The notes under the pieces: model-generated | Database searches by the model: none | What the model was told of the DNA's origin: nothing | The model's input: only the letters and a program-made list of their open reading frames with translations | Made by a program: the position numbers and the translations under genes | From: Narthecium ossifragum | Lineage: Eukaryota; Streptophyta; Magnoliopsida; Dioscoreales; Nartheciaceae | Assembly: GCA_963920575.1 (NCBI GenBank) | Contig: OY986966.1 | Location: forward strand, 12,502,048 to 12,566,047 | Length of the DNA: 64,000 nucleotides | Reading direction: 5' to 3' | Shown here: in pieces, positions 22,343 to 34,337 of the stretch | Layout: the number at the start of each line of letters is the position of its first letter | Numbering within the stretch: position 1 is the first letter of the stretch

Positions 22343-23577
22343 TCAGTGACAGCATGGGTCTGTTAGTTCAACGGAGTCAATCACATCGCTATGAGCGATG
22401 TCCTCCACATAATGTTTTAATCTATGTCCATTAACAGTGAAAATTTCATTCGTGTGTGGATGTCTAAATTCTATAGCGCCATGTGAAAATACTCTATTTA
22501 TAATAAAAGGCCAAGACCATCGAGAAGGTAATTTACCTTGAAAAAGATGCAAATTAGCATTGAAAAGCCAAACTTTTTGTCCTACAACAAAAGTCCTTCG
22601 AGAAATATGTTTATTATGTAAGGCCTTTGTTTTATCTTTATAAATTTTGGAATTTAAATATGCCTCATTGAGAATTTCATCAAGTTCACATAAACTCAGT
22701 TTCATATGTGTTGTGATGGCATTGGGATCAGTATTATGCTTTTTAATGGCCCACATAGCTTGATGTTTTAATTCTATAGGCAAATGACAAGGCTTACCAA
22801 AAATTAATCGATATGGGGACATAGCAAAAGGCATTTTATAAGCAGTCTTGTAAGCCGACAATGCATCATCTAACTTTATGGCCGAATTTGTGCTTTCAAT
22901 GCGAATAGTTTTCTCTAATATGTGCTTTATTTCCCTATTAGAATGTTCTACTTGACCACTAGTCTTGGGATGATAGGGAGTGGCTACCTTATGTGTGATA
23001 GAGTATATTCTAAGAAGAGATGCAGAGTGCTGATTATTAAAATGAGAACCACCATAGCTAATAATTGCACGGGGACAACCAAATTGAGAAAAGATGTTAC
23101 TTTCAAGAAATTTAATCACGACTTTATGACCATTCGATTTGGTTGTTATAGATTCTACCCATTTAGAAACATAATCAACAACTACAAGGATATACTGAAA
23201 ACCAAAGAAAGGTGGAAAGGGTCCCATAAATCGATACCCCATATATCAAAAATATCGACAACTAAAAATCGGGGTCTGAGGTATCTCATTCCTACGAGAG
23301 ATATTGCCAATTTTCTGACATCGAATACAAGATTGGCAAAAAATATGAGAATCCTTAAAAATCGAAGGCCAATAAAATCCCCTCTGCAGAACTTTTGCAG
23401 CGGTTTTCTTTCCTGAAAAATGACCACCACATGCATATGTATGATAGAAAATGAGAATGCCATGAACCTCTGATTTGGGCAAACACCTACGGATAATTTG
23501 GTCAGAACAATGCTTAAATAACTAAGGGTCTTCCCAAATATAATATTTAATTTGATAAAAAAAACTATCTTTAGCAT
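22343..23577 (-). pseudogene. A3 integrase
   Basis: Integrase inserts the DNA copy into the genome. The zinc-finger part ('YHTYACGGHFSGKKTAAKVL', 'CQSCIRCQKIGNISRRNE') and the core ('[13 protein letters not shown]', '[14 protein letters not shown]') are clear, followed by a basic C-terminal part ending '[13 protein letters not shown]'. A stop at 23246-23248 splits the frame. The second catalytic Asp is replaced: the codon at 23056-23054 reads TAT (Tyr) in 'IISYGGSHF', where functional relatives have D-G-G. The enzyme would be dead even without the stop. Confidence 0.9.
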
Positions 23578-24674
23578 TTTTAGACCATGAATCGGGAAGC
23601 TTGCCTAAAACAAGATAATTCACTATATGTGCATACCAAGGCTATGAAAGATGAGTCACCTGAAAGAGATGCTCCTCGGGAAAGGACGTATGAATAGGAG
23701 TGTTATCAAGAATATGTTCCAAAGGAAGGCGAGAAAAGTAATCAGCAACTACATTTTCTGAGCCTTTCTTATCCCTAATCTCTAGATCAAATTCTTGCAA
23801 AAGCAAGATCCATCGAATCAGTGTAGGTTTGGCATCCTTTTTATCTAAAAGATATCACAGAGCAGCATGATCAATATATATAAGGATTTTAGAACCTAAG
23901 AAGTAGGGACGGAACTTTTCCAATGCGAATATTATTTCTAATAATTCCTTCTCAATAGTAGTATAATTTAATTGAGATTCAAAAAGGGTCTTAATAGCAA
24001 AATAAATCACATGTGGGATTTTGTTTACTTGTTGTCCTAACATAGCTCCTATGGCAGAATCAGAAGCATCGCACATAAGTTGAAAAGGTAAAGAATATTC
24101 AGGAGCATGAACTATAGGTGTGGTAGACAATAAATCACGGATAGTTTCAAAAGTTGTCATACATGCATTATTGAAGACAAAAGGAACATCTTTGGCTAGT
24201 AATTCACATAAGGGCCGGGAAATTTTGGAAAAGTATTTGATGAATCGACGGTAGAATCCAACATGACCTAGAAAAGAGCCAATCTGACGCACAGATGAAG
24301 GTGGAGGTAATTTTGAAATTAACCCAACTTTAGCCCTATCAACCTCTATACCACATTTCGAAACAATGTGACCTAAAACGATTCCCTCTTGAACCATGAA
24401 GTGGTTCTTTTCCCAACTAAGAACTAAGTTAGTTTCAATGCATCGATCTAGGGCTTTAGAAAGATTATCTAAACAAGATTCAAAAGCATTTCCAAATACA
24501 GAAAAATCATCCATGAAGACTTCTATGAATTTATCAATCATATTAGAGAAGATGGCCATCATACACCTTTGAAAAGTTGCAGGTGCATTACAAAAACCAA
24601 AAGGCATCCTCTGGTAAGCAAAAGTACCAAAAGGGGCATGTAAAAGTAGTCTTCTCTTGATCTTGGGGATCAAC
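23578..24674 (-). pseudogene. A3 reverse transcriptase (C-terminal part) and RNase H
   Basis: The open stretch 24673-23855 carries 'MPFGFCNAPATFQRCM', the catalytic F-M-D-D box and the RT thumb, then RNase H ('FQLMCDASDSAIGAMLGQ', 'EKELLEIIFALEKFRPYF', 'YIDHAAL'). It stops at 23855-23857 inside RNase H; the frame continues left with further stops to the integrase. A small frameshift lies near 24630. The N-terminal RT part is at 34338-34452. Confidence 0.9.
24670..24674. repeat. Target-site duplication TCAAC of element D (partner 34333-34337)
   Basis: Identical pentamers flank D. Removing one restores the A3 RT reading. Confidence 0.95.
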
Positions 24675-27098
24675 TGTGAGGACCTGCCCCTCTACACCTG
24701 TGGCTCGCTGTAGACCGCAAGGGCAATTTGGTAAATTGCGCTTTGTTGGTTTATTTCACACCCGCGTGTGCACACACTGTCCTTGTCTGTGTTCGTGTTT
24801 GTTTAGAATGGCTAGGTGAACCCGAGATCGGAAGATCTGAGCTTGGGCTTGTGTTTTAGCCCAAGTTTGCCTTTCTGAGTAAAGGAGATCGATCTAGATG
24901 GCTAGGGAGATCGATCTGGCCTTTTTTGCAAAGAAGATCGATCTGGATTTCAAGGAGATCGATCTCGATTGCAAAGGAGATCGATCTCACATGCCCTGGA
25001 GATCGATCATGATCGAGTCGGTGGGTTTTCTCTTTCGCGAGGACGGCCGTCGGCCGTCGCTCTCCCCTGTCAGGGAGAGAAGTCTTCCCCTCCCTTTTCC
25101 CCAGCTTTTTTCCCGTTTTCCCGGCCTTTCCCCAGGCTTTCCCCTCCTTTTCTTCCCCTCCTCTTCCTCTTTCTCTTCTCTCTTCTTCCTTCCTTCTCTC
25201 TTTCCCGCGGTGCTCTGTTTCTTCCCTTCTCCGCCGGCGAACTTCTTTCCCTCAGTTCTCCCTCCTCCGGCCACCAAATTGGGTGTTCTTTGGCTCGTTG
25301 GATTCGTGACAATGAGAGGAAGGCTCCTGGTGTGGTTTGGCAGCTTGTTGGCGATCAAATCGCGGGGAATCAGCCGAGGAAAGCGCAGCTAGGTAGGGTT
25401 ATACCTACTGGTGTTCTTTTCGGGTTTTCTTGAGATCTAGCCGTTGGATCTTGTTGATCCTTGCTTTTTTGGGTTCCTTATACCTGTTAGAATAACTTAT
25501 TTAAGTTTCATGTTAATCAGTTGTGATTTGAGTAGGTTTTATGTAAGATTAGTCCTGGATTTCTGATTTTCTGCTGTTCTTGAGAAACAGCCGGCTTCCG
25601 GCGAGTTTTTCGGCCGGCGAGTACATAATCTTGGCTTTTTATAAACATAAGAGTTGTAGAACTACTAGTTATATTTCCATTTCATCTTGTTTCGTATTTT
25701 TCCGATTTATGTACGATTTCTTATGATTTGTTTGCTGGAGGGCTGCGTTGCTGCAATTAAAGGGTAAGTTGGTTTAATCAGCGATTTTTGATTAATGCTT
25801 CCCGTTAATCCAACCGTTGGATGTTTATGAAATTTGGATATGATGATCCTCGTATACACACCTACTGGTGGTTAAGTTAGATCTTGAATCCGACGTCGTT
25901 TGGACGTTGGATCGACGGGATCATTTAGCCCCTATGTAGAGGCTTTGAGTGTTTGAATATAATATTATATTTCGAAATATAATATTATATTGTTTATTGT
26001 ACATCATCGTTTTCGGGGTTGCTTCCCGTTGCAGGAGTCCGCGGTTGACGGTCGCGGTACCGTCGTAATGCCGGGACCCGCTGCGGATCGGCTGGCAACG
26101 GTTGGTGGTACCGCTGCAGCGATCCAGTAGACTTATATGATGTTTGACATACTGTTGCATGCCTTTCTTATTATCTGTGTATGTCGTAGCATGCATCGTT
26201 GTTGTGTGCATTAGTTGCATTGGTTAGGGCGTGGGTGATCCTTGGGTCGCCGTCCCGAGGCTGGAAGCTCGGACTTAGCCCTAGGACCGGGGTTGGGCTG
26301 TTAGGACCCGGTTGAATTGTGGTGTCCAGTCGAATCTTATGATAGGTTTAGAGGACTGGTACACATGATGTTTGATGATTGTAGAGGTCGTGTCGGCCTC
26401 AAGTCAGGTGTTGAGGATGCCACCGGTGACGGGTCTTATTCTTTGGGCAGTGTCCATTTCTGTCAATAGGGGCATCAGTGTGGGCCCATGGCGAGTTGGG
26501 TGACCACAGCTGGAACCCTACAACACTAGGCGTATCCAGGATGGGCCCAGTCCGTTGGGGTGACCATGGTTGGATATGCCTAGAGATCACCGGTGAATGG
26601 TAATGGGACCATTGTAGCTCACTCGAGTCTGGCTTGAGGGCGACACTGTTGCGTTTCCCTCTTCCTTCTGTGTGTCGTAGTGTAGATCCCTACTGAGCTT
26701 AGTGCTCACACCTACCCGGGGCTGCGTTTTGCAGGTGCAGGCGTCAGTTCCTCTTCTGTGGCCCCTACCGGGCAGTTTGTCGGCGATGCGGCGGCGCCTG
26801 GTGGTCTCTGAGAGGTGGTGATCGTTTATTGCTTTTATACCTATGTTAGATAGTCTCCTACGGGAGTGATGATGTATTTTGAATCTTCCCCTCTCCGAGG
26901 ATTTGTATATTAACACTTGAGTTCTTAATCTGAGGTTCGAGGTTTTGCTTATAATATTGTATTCTTGAGGGTGTTTTGGTGAATTGCTAGGGAGACCAAT
27001 AGGTTAGAGGGAACCCTCGTTGTTCTTTTTTCCGCGTTGGTTAGGTTCCGGTTCGCGTCGCCCGGCCCGGTTGGACTTTCGCGGGTCGGGGCGCGACA
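24675..27098 (+). repeat. D 5' LTR, 2424 bp
   Basis: It runs TGTGAGGACC to GGGGCGCGACA. The order is a conserved head ('ctcgctgtagaccgcaag'), palindrome cluster (24886-25016), CT-rich stretch (25070-25260), twin AT palindromes (about 25954-25990), and a conserved tail. I see no clear TATA box after the cluster, so transcription may start in the CT-rich stretch. Confidence 0.95.
24886..25016. repeat. AGATCGATCT cluster in D 5' LTR (copy at 32106-32236 in the 3' LTR)
   Basis: Six GATCGATC octamers in 130 bases, mostly in the frame GAGATCGATCT, spaced about 20-30 bases apart. The 3' LTR copy has lost one (GATCGATA), so copies are decaying independently. Confidence 0.9.
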
Positions 27099-27101
27099 GC
27101 T

Positions 27102-27113
27102 TGGTATCAGAGC
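27102..27113 (+). other. D primer-binding site, initiator tRNA-Met type
   Basis: TGGTATCAGAGC, three bases after the 5' LTR, is the standard plant initiator-Met primer site. Confidence 0.93.
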
Positions 27114-27298
27114 ATAGGCTGTAGATCCCAGGGTTTAGGATCAAGTTTCGGTTGAGTTTGAGCGTGGAATGGGTTAGTTCTATGTCTAGAACATCCGTGC
27201 ATGCTCCTTTCGGTGTGTTATGTCTTCCGCTTTATGTTGTGTTGTTTGTTTTGCCGTTCTGACGAGTGAATGCTCGTTTGTCGTCGGTGATCGCGCAG

Positions 27299-28117
27299 AT
27301 GTCGGGAGCTCGAGGCTGACCTTCGATTGATGGTCGGGGTGGGGCACGACTTGGTCGACCCGCCCGACCAGACAAGGTAACAACACCTGTCAGGGAGGTC
27401 AGAGCTAGACGGGCTACGCCATCACCAACGACGGTTGCGGTCGCACAGGAGGAGGCCTTTCTCACCGAGGAGAGGGTTCCCCCTCCTGTCGACGGGCGGA
27501 CCGCTGCGGCGGTCTTGTTGGACTTTCTGCAGCTGGACCCGTCTAGGTTCAGTGGTGGGTCAGCGGGTCTAGTGGCCAGGGCACGTCAGTTTGATCAGGG
27601 GCTTCGATCAGAGATCAGACGACGGACCAGTTCTTATCGCTTCCAGACGTACTCAGCAGTTCTGGACTGCGCCTTGGCAGTAGAGGCGCAGTTACGAGAC
27701 GAGAGGTGCTGGGCAGTTCCACCGGCATTCTCTACCAGAACACCGCAGAGACCCCAGTTCAGAGGGTGGTACAGCGGAGGGAACCAACGGCGTCAGCGAC
27801 GCTTTCAGCAGCGGTCGCAGCGCCCGCACCAGTTCCAGTCACAGTTGCCGAGTCCGCCAGGCCAGTTTCCCCTGACGGCTGGGCCGTCTGGGCAGGTTCC
27901 GTCATGGGGAGGCCAGGGTCAGCAGCCTGGTGGCGCATCAGCCACTTGTTTCCAGTGCGGACAGCCGGGACACTTCCGCCAGGACTGTCCCATGCGAGGA
28001 GCGCGGAGCGCTATGCCGCATGGCAGTAAAGGCGGGGGGTACGGTGCCTGGCAGAGGAGCGGTGGTGGGCGCGAGTCAAGGGCTGGACCGAGCCGCTCCA
28101 GAGGTGGAGGCGGCTAG
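27299..28117 (+). pseudogene. gag: D gag, shortened and with two stops
   Basis: The frame starts at ATG 27299 but meets TGA at 27317-27319 (probably a CGA Arg codon changed by C to T). It then stays open to TAG at 28115-28117. Visible parts are 'FLQLDPSRFSGGSAG', the segment 'IRRRTSSYRFQTYSAVLDCA', a basic Gln/Pro-rich linker and a CCHC zinc knuckle (CFQCGQPGHFRQDCP, about 27949-27993). In this family about 150-200 residues of the core gag domain normally lie between the first two parts. Here they are adjacent, so the core is deleted. Such a Gag should not assemble particles. Confidence 0.82.
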
Positions 28118-30440
28118 CGGGGGCGTGTGTTTGCTCTTCCGGGGCGTCAACAGCCGGGCGAGTCAGTCACCTGCTTCCAGTGCGAGCAGCTGGGGCACTA
28201 CCGTAGAGACTGTCCCTTGCGAGGAGCGCGGGGCGCTGTGCCGCAGGGCAGTAGGGGTGGAGGCAGCCAGCGAGGTCGTGTGGTTACTCTCCCAGTGCAC
28301 GAGCAGCAGAACACCGTACAGCAGTACCAGCAGGAACAACATCAGCAGGCAGCGGCAGAGCCACCCGTCCTCAGAGGTATCTTTCAGCTTTCTAGTTCTT
28401 TAGTAGATATGCTGATAGACTCTGGGGCGTCTCATTCCTATATTGCTAGCATGTGTGTGGCATCGCTAGGATTAGAGACGAGTTGGCTAGAGGTGGCACA
28501 GTCTGTAGATTCACCGATCGGCGGCACAGTCAGGGTAGACCGGGTCTGCCGATCTTGTTCTTTGGAGGTTGGAGGCCTCCGTGTCTGTCTAGACCTGCGG
28601 GTGCTAGACATGACAGGCTTCGATGTGATACTTGGTATGGACTGGTTAGCAGCATACCGAGCTATCATCGACTGTGGTCGCCGGAGGGTGGTCGCTTGGA
28701 CACCCGATGGGACACAGTTTGTGTTGTTGGGGGATCGGTTCTCAGCCGATTCCTTTGCTTGTGGTGTGGGGAGGCGTGGCAGTGAGCTTTCAGCATTGCT
28801 GGCCAGCCTGTCCCTGTTTGGATCAGAGGGAGTGCAGCTGAGCAGTTTCCCCAGGATCGTGTGCGACTACACCGATGTGTTTCCCGAGGTGTTGCCCGGG
28901 CTTCCACCGCCCAGAGAGGTCGATTTTGAGATCGACCTGGTACCGGGTACCGCACCGATCTCTCTCCCAGCTTTCAGGATGGCACCAGCAGAGCAGAATG
29001 AGTTGAGGACCCAGCTAGACGAGCTTACCAGCAGAGGTTTCATCCGTCCCAGCATGTCTCCCTGGGGGGCGCCAGTGTTGTTCGCAAAGAAGAAAGACGG
29101 TACCCTTCGACTTTGCATAGACTACAGGCGGCTCAACAGGGTGACGGTGAAGAACAGGTATTCGATGCCGCGGATCGACGACCTGTTTGACCAGTTGAGA
29201 GGATCTTCAGTGTTCTCGAAGATCGACCTCCGCACCGGCTACCACCAGTTGAGGGTTCGGGATTGCGACATCCCGAAGACGGCTTTTCGGACTCGGTACG
29301 GCCTGTACGAGTTCGTGGTGATGCCGTTTGGGCTGACAAACGCACCAGCAGCGTTCATGGATCTCATGCAGAGGATCTTCCGGCCTTTCCTAGACGAGTT
29401 CGTGGTGGTGTTCGTCGACGACATCCTTATCTACTCCCGGTCAGAGGCGGAGCACGAGCGGCACTTGCCGACAGTGTTGCAGCTACTTCGGGAGCATCGG
29501 CTTTATGCCAAGGCTTCCAAGTGCGAATTTTGCCTTGCACGGGTGGGATTCCTTGGACACGTGGTGTCGGCAGCAGGAATCTCAGTTGACCCGGCCAAGG
29601 TCAAGGCAGTGGTACAGTGGCAGAGACCGAGAACAGTGTTTGAGGTCCGTAGTTTCTTAGGCCTGGCGGGTTACTACAGGCGGTTCGTGCGGAACTTCTC
29701 CAGAGTTGCCGGACCGTTGACCAGACTGACACAGAAGGCCGTCCCGTTCGTGTGGGATGATGCTTGTGAGCGAGCCTTCGTGGAGCTGAGGACGAGGTTG
29801 ACCAGTGCGCCGGTGCTGATCGTCCCCGAGCGAGGTGTTGGTTACAGTGTTTACTGCGACGCCAGCGGTGAGGGTTTGGGGTGTGTCCTCATGCAGGAGG
29901 GCCACGTAGTTTCCTATGGTTCTCGTCAGCTGAAGAACCATGAGAGGAACTACCCGACTCACGACTTGGAGCTAGCAGCGGTGGTCTTCGCCCTGAAGAC
30001 CTGGCGGCATTATCTCTATGGCGAGAAGTTCTCAGTCTTCTCGGACCATAAGAGTTTGAGGCACGTTTTCACCCAACGTGACCTCAACCTGAGGCAGCGA
30101 CGCTGGATGGAGCTACTGGAGGACTATGACTTTGCGTTGCATTACCATCCTGGTAAGGCAAATGTCGTAGCAGACGCGCTGAGCAGGCAGGTGAGAGAGA
30201 CCAGAGCAGCAGTTGCAGGGTTGTCAGCTCGGCAGTGGCAGGCTCTAGAGACGGCGGGCCAGTTGGGGCTCGAGTTTGAGGATCGGGGATCCAGCAGCTT
30301 CCTCTACGCAGTGCAGAGTATGCCAGCAGTTCTTGCCAGAGTGCTGGAGGCACAGCATAGTGACCCAGAGCTCGAGGAGTTACGCACAGCAGCGGGCACG
30401 GAGGGCGCAGACGGAGACTGGACAGTATCGCCAGACGGAG
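28118..30440 (+). pseudogene. D second zinc knuckle, protease, reverse transcriptase, RNase H
   Basis: It is in the same frame as gag, directly after the TAG at 28115. A second knuckle ([15 protein letters not shown], about 28171-28215) repeats the first about 222 bases later. Protease follows with the D-S-G-A-S motif at 28418-28432. RT ('[11 protein letters not shown]', '[16 protein letters not shown]') has the catalytic box V-D-D at 29414-29422. RNase H ('[18 protein letters not shown]', '[19 protein letters not shown]') ends near 30190. All catalytic motifs are intact. The frame is lost at the 37-bp duplication at 30404-30477. Confidence 0.93.
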
Positions 30441-30477
30441 GGCGCAGACGGAGACTGGACAGTATCACCAGACGGAG
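30404..30477. repeat. 37-bp tandem duplication causing a frameshift
   Basis: Units 30404-30440 and 30441-30477 differ at one base. Element b-c and element H have a single copy at this place. Because 37 is not a multiple of 3, everything downstream moves to the next frame. Confidence 0.95.
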
Positions 30478-31823
30478 GGCTACGGTTCAGAGGCAAAGTA
30501 GCAGTTCCAGCAGATCCAGTTCTTCGAGACGACGTCCTACGAGAGTTCCACCACTCTCGTTTTGCAGTTCATCCCGGCGGCACCAAGATGTACCAGGATC
30601 TTCGGCGACAGCTCTGGTGGCGCGGGATGAAGAAGGCAGTGACGGAGTTCGTATCGCGCTGCCTTACCTGTCAGAAGGTCAAGGCAGAGCACCAGCGGAC
30701 TCCGGGGTTACTACAGCCACTTCCACTAGCTGAGTGGAAGTGGGAACACATCACGATGGACTTCGTGACCGGGCTACCGAGATCTCCTAGGGGGAATGAC
30801 GCGATTTGGGTCATCGTTGATCGATTGACCAAATCGGCACACTTCCTGCCTATGCGGGTGACAGACTCGACCAACAGGTTGGGCAATTTGTACGTCAGAG
30901 AGGTGGTCAGACTACACGGAGTTCCAGTTTCTATCGTGTCAGACCGTGACCCCAGGTTCACTAGCAGGTTCTGGCGCGACTTTCAGGAGGCAGTCGGCAC
31001 ACTCCTGACTTTCAGTACTGCGTTCCATCCGCAGACAGACGGGCAGTCAGAGCGGACTATCCAGATCCTGGAGGACATGCTGAGAGCATGTGTCCTCGAT
31101 GCAGGAGGCAGCTGGGAGGAGCACGTTCCCTTAGTGGAGTTCGCCTACAACAACAGCTACCAGTCCAGTCTTGGTGTAGCACCTTTCAAGGCATTGTATG
31201 GTAGGTCGTGTCGTTCCCCAGTATGTTGGACAGAGGTTGGAGAGGCTCCACTCACCGGTCTAGACATCGTCAGGCAGTCGTCAGAGAGGTTAGTGCAGAT
31301 CAAGCAGAGGCTTCTGACGGCTCAGAGCCGACAGAAGAGTTATGCAGATCAGAGGCGACGACCGTTAGAGTTTGCAGTCGGCGACCGAGTGTTCTTGCGA
31401 GCGTCGCCGTACAGAGGTTCTGTCAGGTTTGGCAGAGGTGGCAAGTTGACGCCGAGGTTTGTCGGGCCGTTTGAGATCTTAGAGAGGGTCGGCGAGGTAG
31501 CTTACCGCCTGGATCTTCCTCAGCACATGTCTGCTGTGCATCCGACTTTCCATGTGTCGATGCTGAGGAAGTATCACCCAGACCCGTCTCATGTCATCAG
31601 AGTGGATGACATTGAGCTTGAGGCAGATGCGAGCTTTGTTGAGCAGCCGGTTCAGGTACTTGATCGGAGGGATCAGGTCTTGCGGGGCAAGACGATTCCC
31701 TTGGTCAAGGTACTGTGGAGGCACAGAGGCACCGAGGAGGTCACTTGGGAGCGCGAGGCGCGCATGCGGCAGGAGTTTCCGCAGTTGTTTTCTTCTCCAG
31801 GTACTTCTTGTTCTGTCCTCTAG
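30478..31823 (+). pseudogene. D integrase and chromodomain-like tail, out of frame with RT
   Basis: The open stretch 30276-31823 carries the H-H-C-C zinc finger ([11 protein letters not shown] and CLTCQKVK), the catalytic core ('[16 protein letters not shown]', '[14 protein letters not shown]', '[20 protein letters not shown]') with D, D and E all present, the GPF/Y-type module ('PRFVGPFEILERVGEVAYRL'), and a chromodomain-like C-terminus ('QVLDRRDQVLRGKTIPLVKV', then 'EVTWEREARMRQEFPQLF'). This tail is thought to guide chromoviruses to marked chromatin. The domain block itself is intact. Confidence 0.93.
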
Positions 31824-31879
31824 TGTAGCTGTTTTATTGTTCCGAGCCCTACCCTTATCGAATCTCGGGACGAGATTTC

Positions 31880-31896
31880 CTTTAAGGGTAATAGGA
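31880..31896 (+). other. D polypurine tract, weak
   Basis: CTTTAAGGGTAATAGGA ends at the base before the 3' LTR. It is poor in purines for a PPT, but the same phrase precedes the LTRs of b-c and H. Confidence 0.6.
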
Positions 31897-34332
31897 TGTG
31901 AGGACCTGCCCCTCTACACCTGTGGCTCGCTGTAGACCGCAAGGGCAATTTGGTAAATTGCGCCTTGTTGGTTTATTTCACACCCGCGTGTGCACACACT
32001 GGCCTTGTCTGTATTCGTGTTTGTTTAGAATGGCTAGGTGAACCCGAGATCGGAAGATCTGAGCTTGAGCTTGTGTTTTAGCCCAAGTTTGCCTTTCTGA
32101 GTAAAGGAGATCGATCTGGAAGGCTAGGGAGATCGATCTGGCCTTTTTTGCAAAGAAGATCGATATGGATTTCAAGGAGATCGATCTCGATGGCAAAGGA
32201 GATCGATCTCACATGCCCTGGAGATCGATCATGATCGAGTTGGTGGGTTTTCTCTTTCGCGAGGACGGCCGTCGGCCGTCGCTCTCCCCTGTCAGGGAGA
32301 GAAGTCTTCCCCTCCCTTTTCCCCAGCTTTTTTTCCGTTTTCCCGCCCTTTCCCCAGGCTTTCCCCTCCTTTTCTTCCCCTCCTCTTCCTCTTTCTCTTC
32401 TCTCTTCTTCCTTCCTTCTCTCTTTCCCGCGGTGCTCTGTTTCTTCCCTTCTCCGCCGACGAACTTCTTTCCCTCAGTTCTCTCTCCTCCGGCCACCAAA
32501 TTGGGTGTTCTTTGGCTCATTGGATTCGTGACAACGAGAGGAAGGCTCCTGGTGTGGTTTGGCAGCTTGTTGACGATCAAATCGCGGGGAATCAGCTGAG
32601 CAAAGCGCAGCTAGGTAGGGTTATACCTACTGGTGTTCTTTTCGGGTTTTCTTGAGATCTAGCCGTTGGATCTTGTTGATCCTTGCTTTTTTGGGTTTCT
32701 TATACCTGTTAGAATAACTGATTTAAGTTTCATCTTAATCAGTTGTGATTTGAGTTGGTTTTATGTAAGATTAGTCCCGGATTTCTCGTTTTCTGCTGTT
32801 ATTGAGAAACAGCCGGCTTCCGGCGAGTTTTCTGGCCGGCGAGTACATAATCTTGGCTTTTCATAAACATAAGAGTTGTAGAACTGCTCGTTAGCTTTCC
32901 ATTCCAGCTTGTTTCTTATTTTTCCGATTTATGTACGATTGCTTATGATTTGTTTGCTGGAGGGCTGCGTTGCAGCAATTAAAGGGTAAGTTGGTTTAAT
33001 CAGTGATTTTTGATTAATGTTTCCCGTTAATCCAACCGTTGGATGTTTATGAAATTTTGATATGATAATTCTGGTATATACACCTACTGGTGGTTAAGTT
33101 GGATCTTGAATCTGACGTCGTTTGGCCGTCGGATCGACGGGATCATTTAGCCCCTAAGTAGAGGCTTTGAGTGTTTGAATATAATATTATATTTCGAAAT
33201 ATAATATTATATTATTTATTGTACATCATCGTTTTCGGGGTTGCTTCCCGTTGCAGGAGTCCGCGGTTGACGGTCGCGGTACCGTCGTAATGCCGGGACC
33301 CGCTGCGGATCGGCTGGCAACGGTTGGTGGTACCGCTGCAGCGATCCAGTAGACTTATATGATGTTTGACATACTGTTGCATGCCTTTTTTATTATCTGT
33401 GTATGTCATAGCATGCATCGTTGTTGTGTGCATTAGTTGCATTGGTTAGGGTGTGGGTGATCCTTGGGTCGCCGTCCCGATCGCCGTCTCGAGGCTGGAA
33501 GCTCGGACTTAGCCCTAGGACCGGGGTTGGGCTGTTAGGACCCGGTTGAATTGTGGTGTCCAGTCGAATCTTATGATAGGCATAGAGGACTGGTACACAT
33601 GATGTTTGATGATTGTAGAGGTCGTGTCGGCCTCAAGTCAGGTGTTGAGGATGCCACCGGTGACGGGTCTTATTCTTTGGGCAGTGTCCATTTCTGTCAG
33701 TAGGGGCATCAGTGTGGGCCCATGGCGAGTTGGGTGACCACAGCTGGAACCCTACGACACTAGGCGTATCCAGGATGGGCCCAGTCCGTTGGGGTGACCA
33801 TGGTTGGATATGCCTAGAGATCACCGGTGAATGGTAATGGGACCATTGTAGCTCACTCGAGTCTGGCTTGAGGGCGACACTGTTGCATTTCCCTCTTCCT
33901 TCTGTGTGTCGTAGTGTAGATCCCTACTGAGCTTAGTGCTCACACCTACCCGGGGCTGCGTTTTGCAGGTGCAGGCGTCAGTTCCTCTTCTGTGGCCCCT
34001 ACCGGGCAGTTGGTCGGCGATGCGGCGGCGCCTGGTGGTCTCTGGGAGGTGGTGATCGTTTATTGCTTTTATACCTATGTTAGATAGTCTCCTACGGGAG
34101 TGATGATGTATTTTGAATCTTCCCCTCTCCGAGGATTTGTATATTAACACTTGAGTTCTTAATCTGAGGTTCGAGGTTTTGCTTATAATATTGTATTCTT
34201 GAGGGTGTTTTGGTGAATTGCTAGGGAGACCAATAGGTTAGAGGGAACCCTCGTCGTTCTTTTTTCCGCGTTGGTTAGGTTTCGGTTCGCGTCGCCCGGC
34301 CCGGTTGGGCTTTCGCGGGTCGGGGCGCGACA
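31897..34332 (+). repeat. D 3' LTR, 2436 bp
   Basis: Nearly identical to 24675-27098. The 12-base excess is explained by a 12-base tandem duplication near 33478-33492 ('cgatcgccgtct'). Scattered single-base differences are visible. It is followed by TCAAC. Confidence 0.95.
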
Positions 34333-34337
34333 TCAAC

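Larger units (their letters stand above)
24675..34332 (+). mobile_element. D: full-length Tekay-type Ty3/gypsy element, 9658 bp
   Basis: Both LTRs (24675-27098 and 31897-34332), the initiator-Met primer site, gag, protease, RT, RNase H, integrase with chromodomain-like tail, and the TCAAC duplications are present. The domain order with integrase last and a chromodomain-like tail marks the chromovirus branch; Tekay/Del is my best match. The LTRs are closely similar, so insertion is fairly recent. Three defects stop it being autonomous: two in-frame stops around gag, a shortened gag, and a 37-bp duplication that shifts the pol frame. Confidence 0.95.

Noticed and set aside
24886..25016. Regularly spaced palindromic repeats resembling a CRISPR array
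   Set aside because: Repeats are 8-10 bases, spacers vary in length, and the setting is a plant LTR with no cas genes.
29239..29589. ORFs antisense to or out of frame with D RT
   Set aside because: Shadows of the GC-rich RT coding frame.
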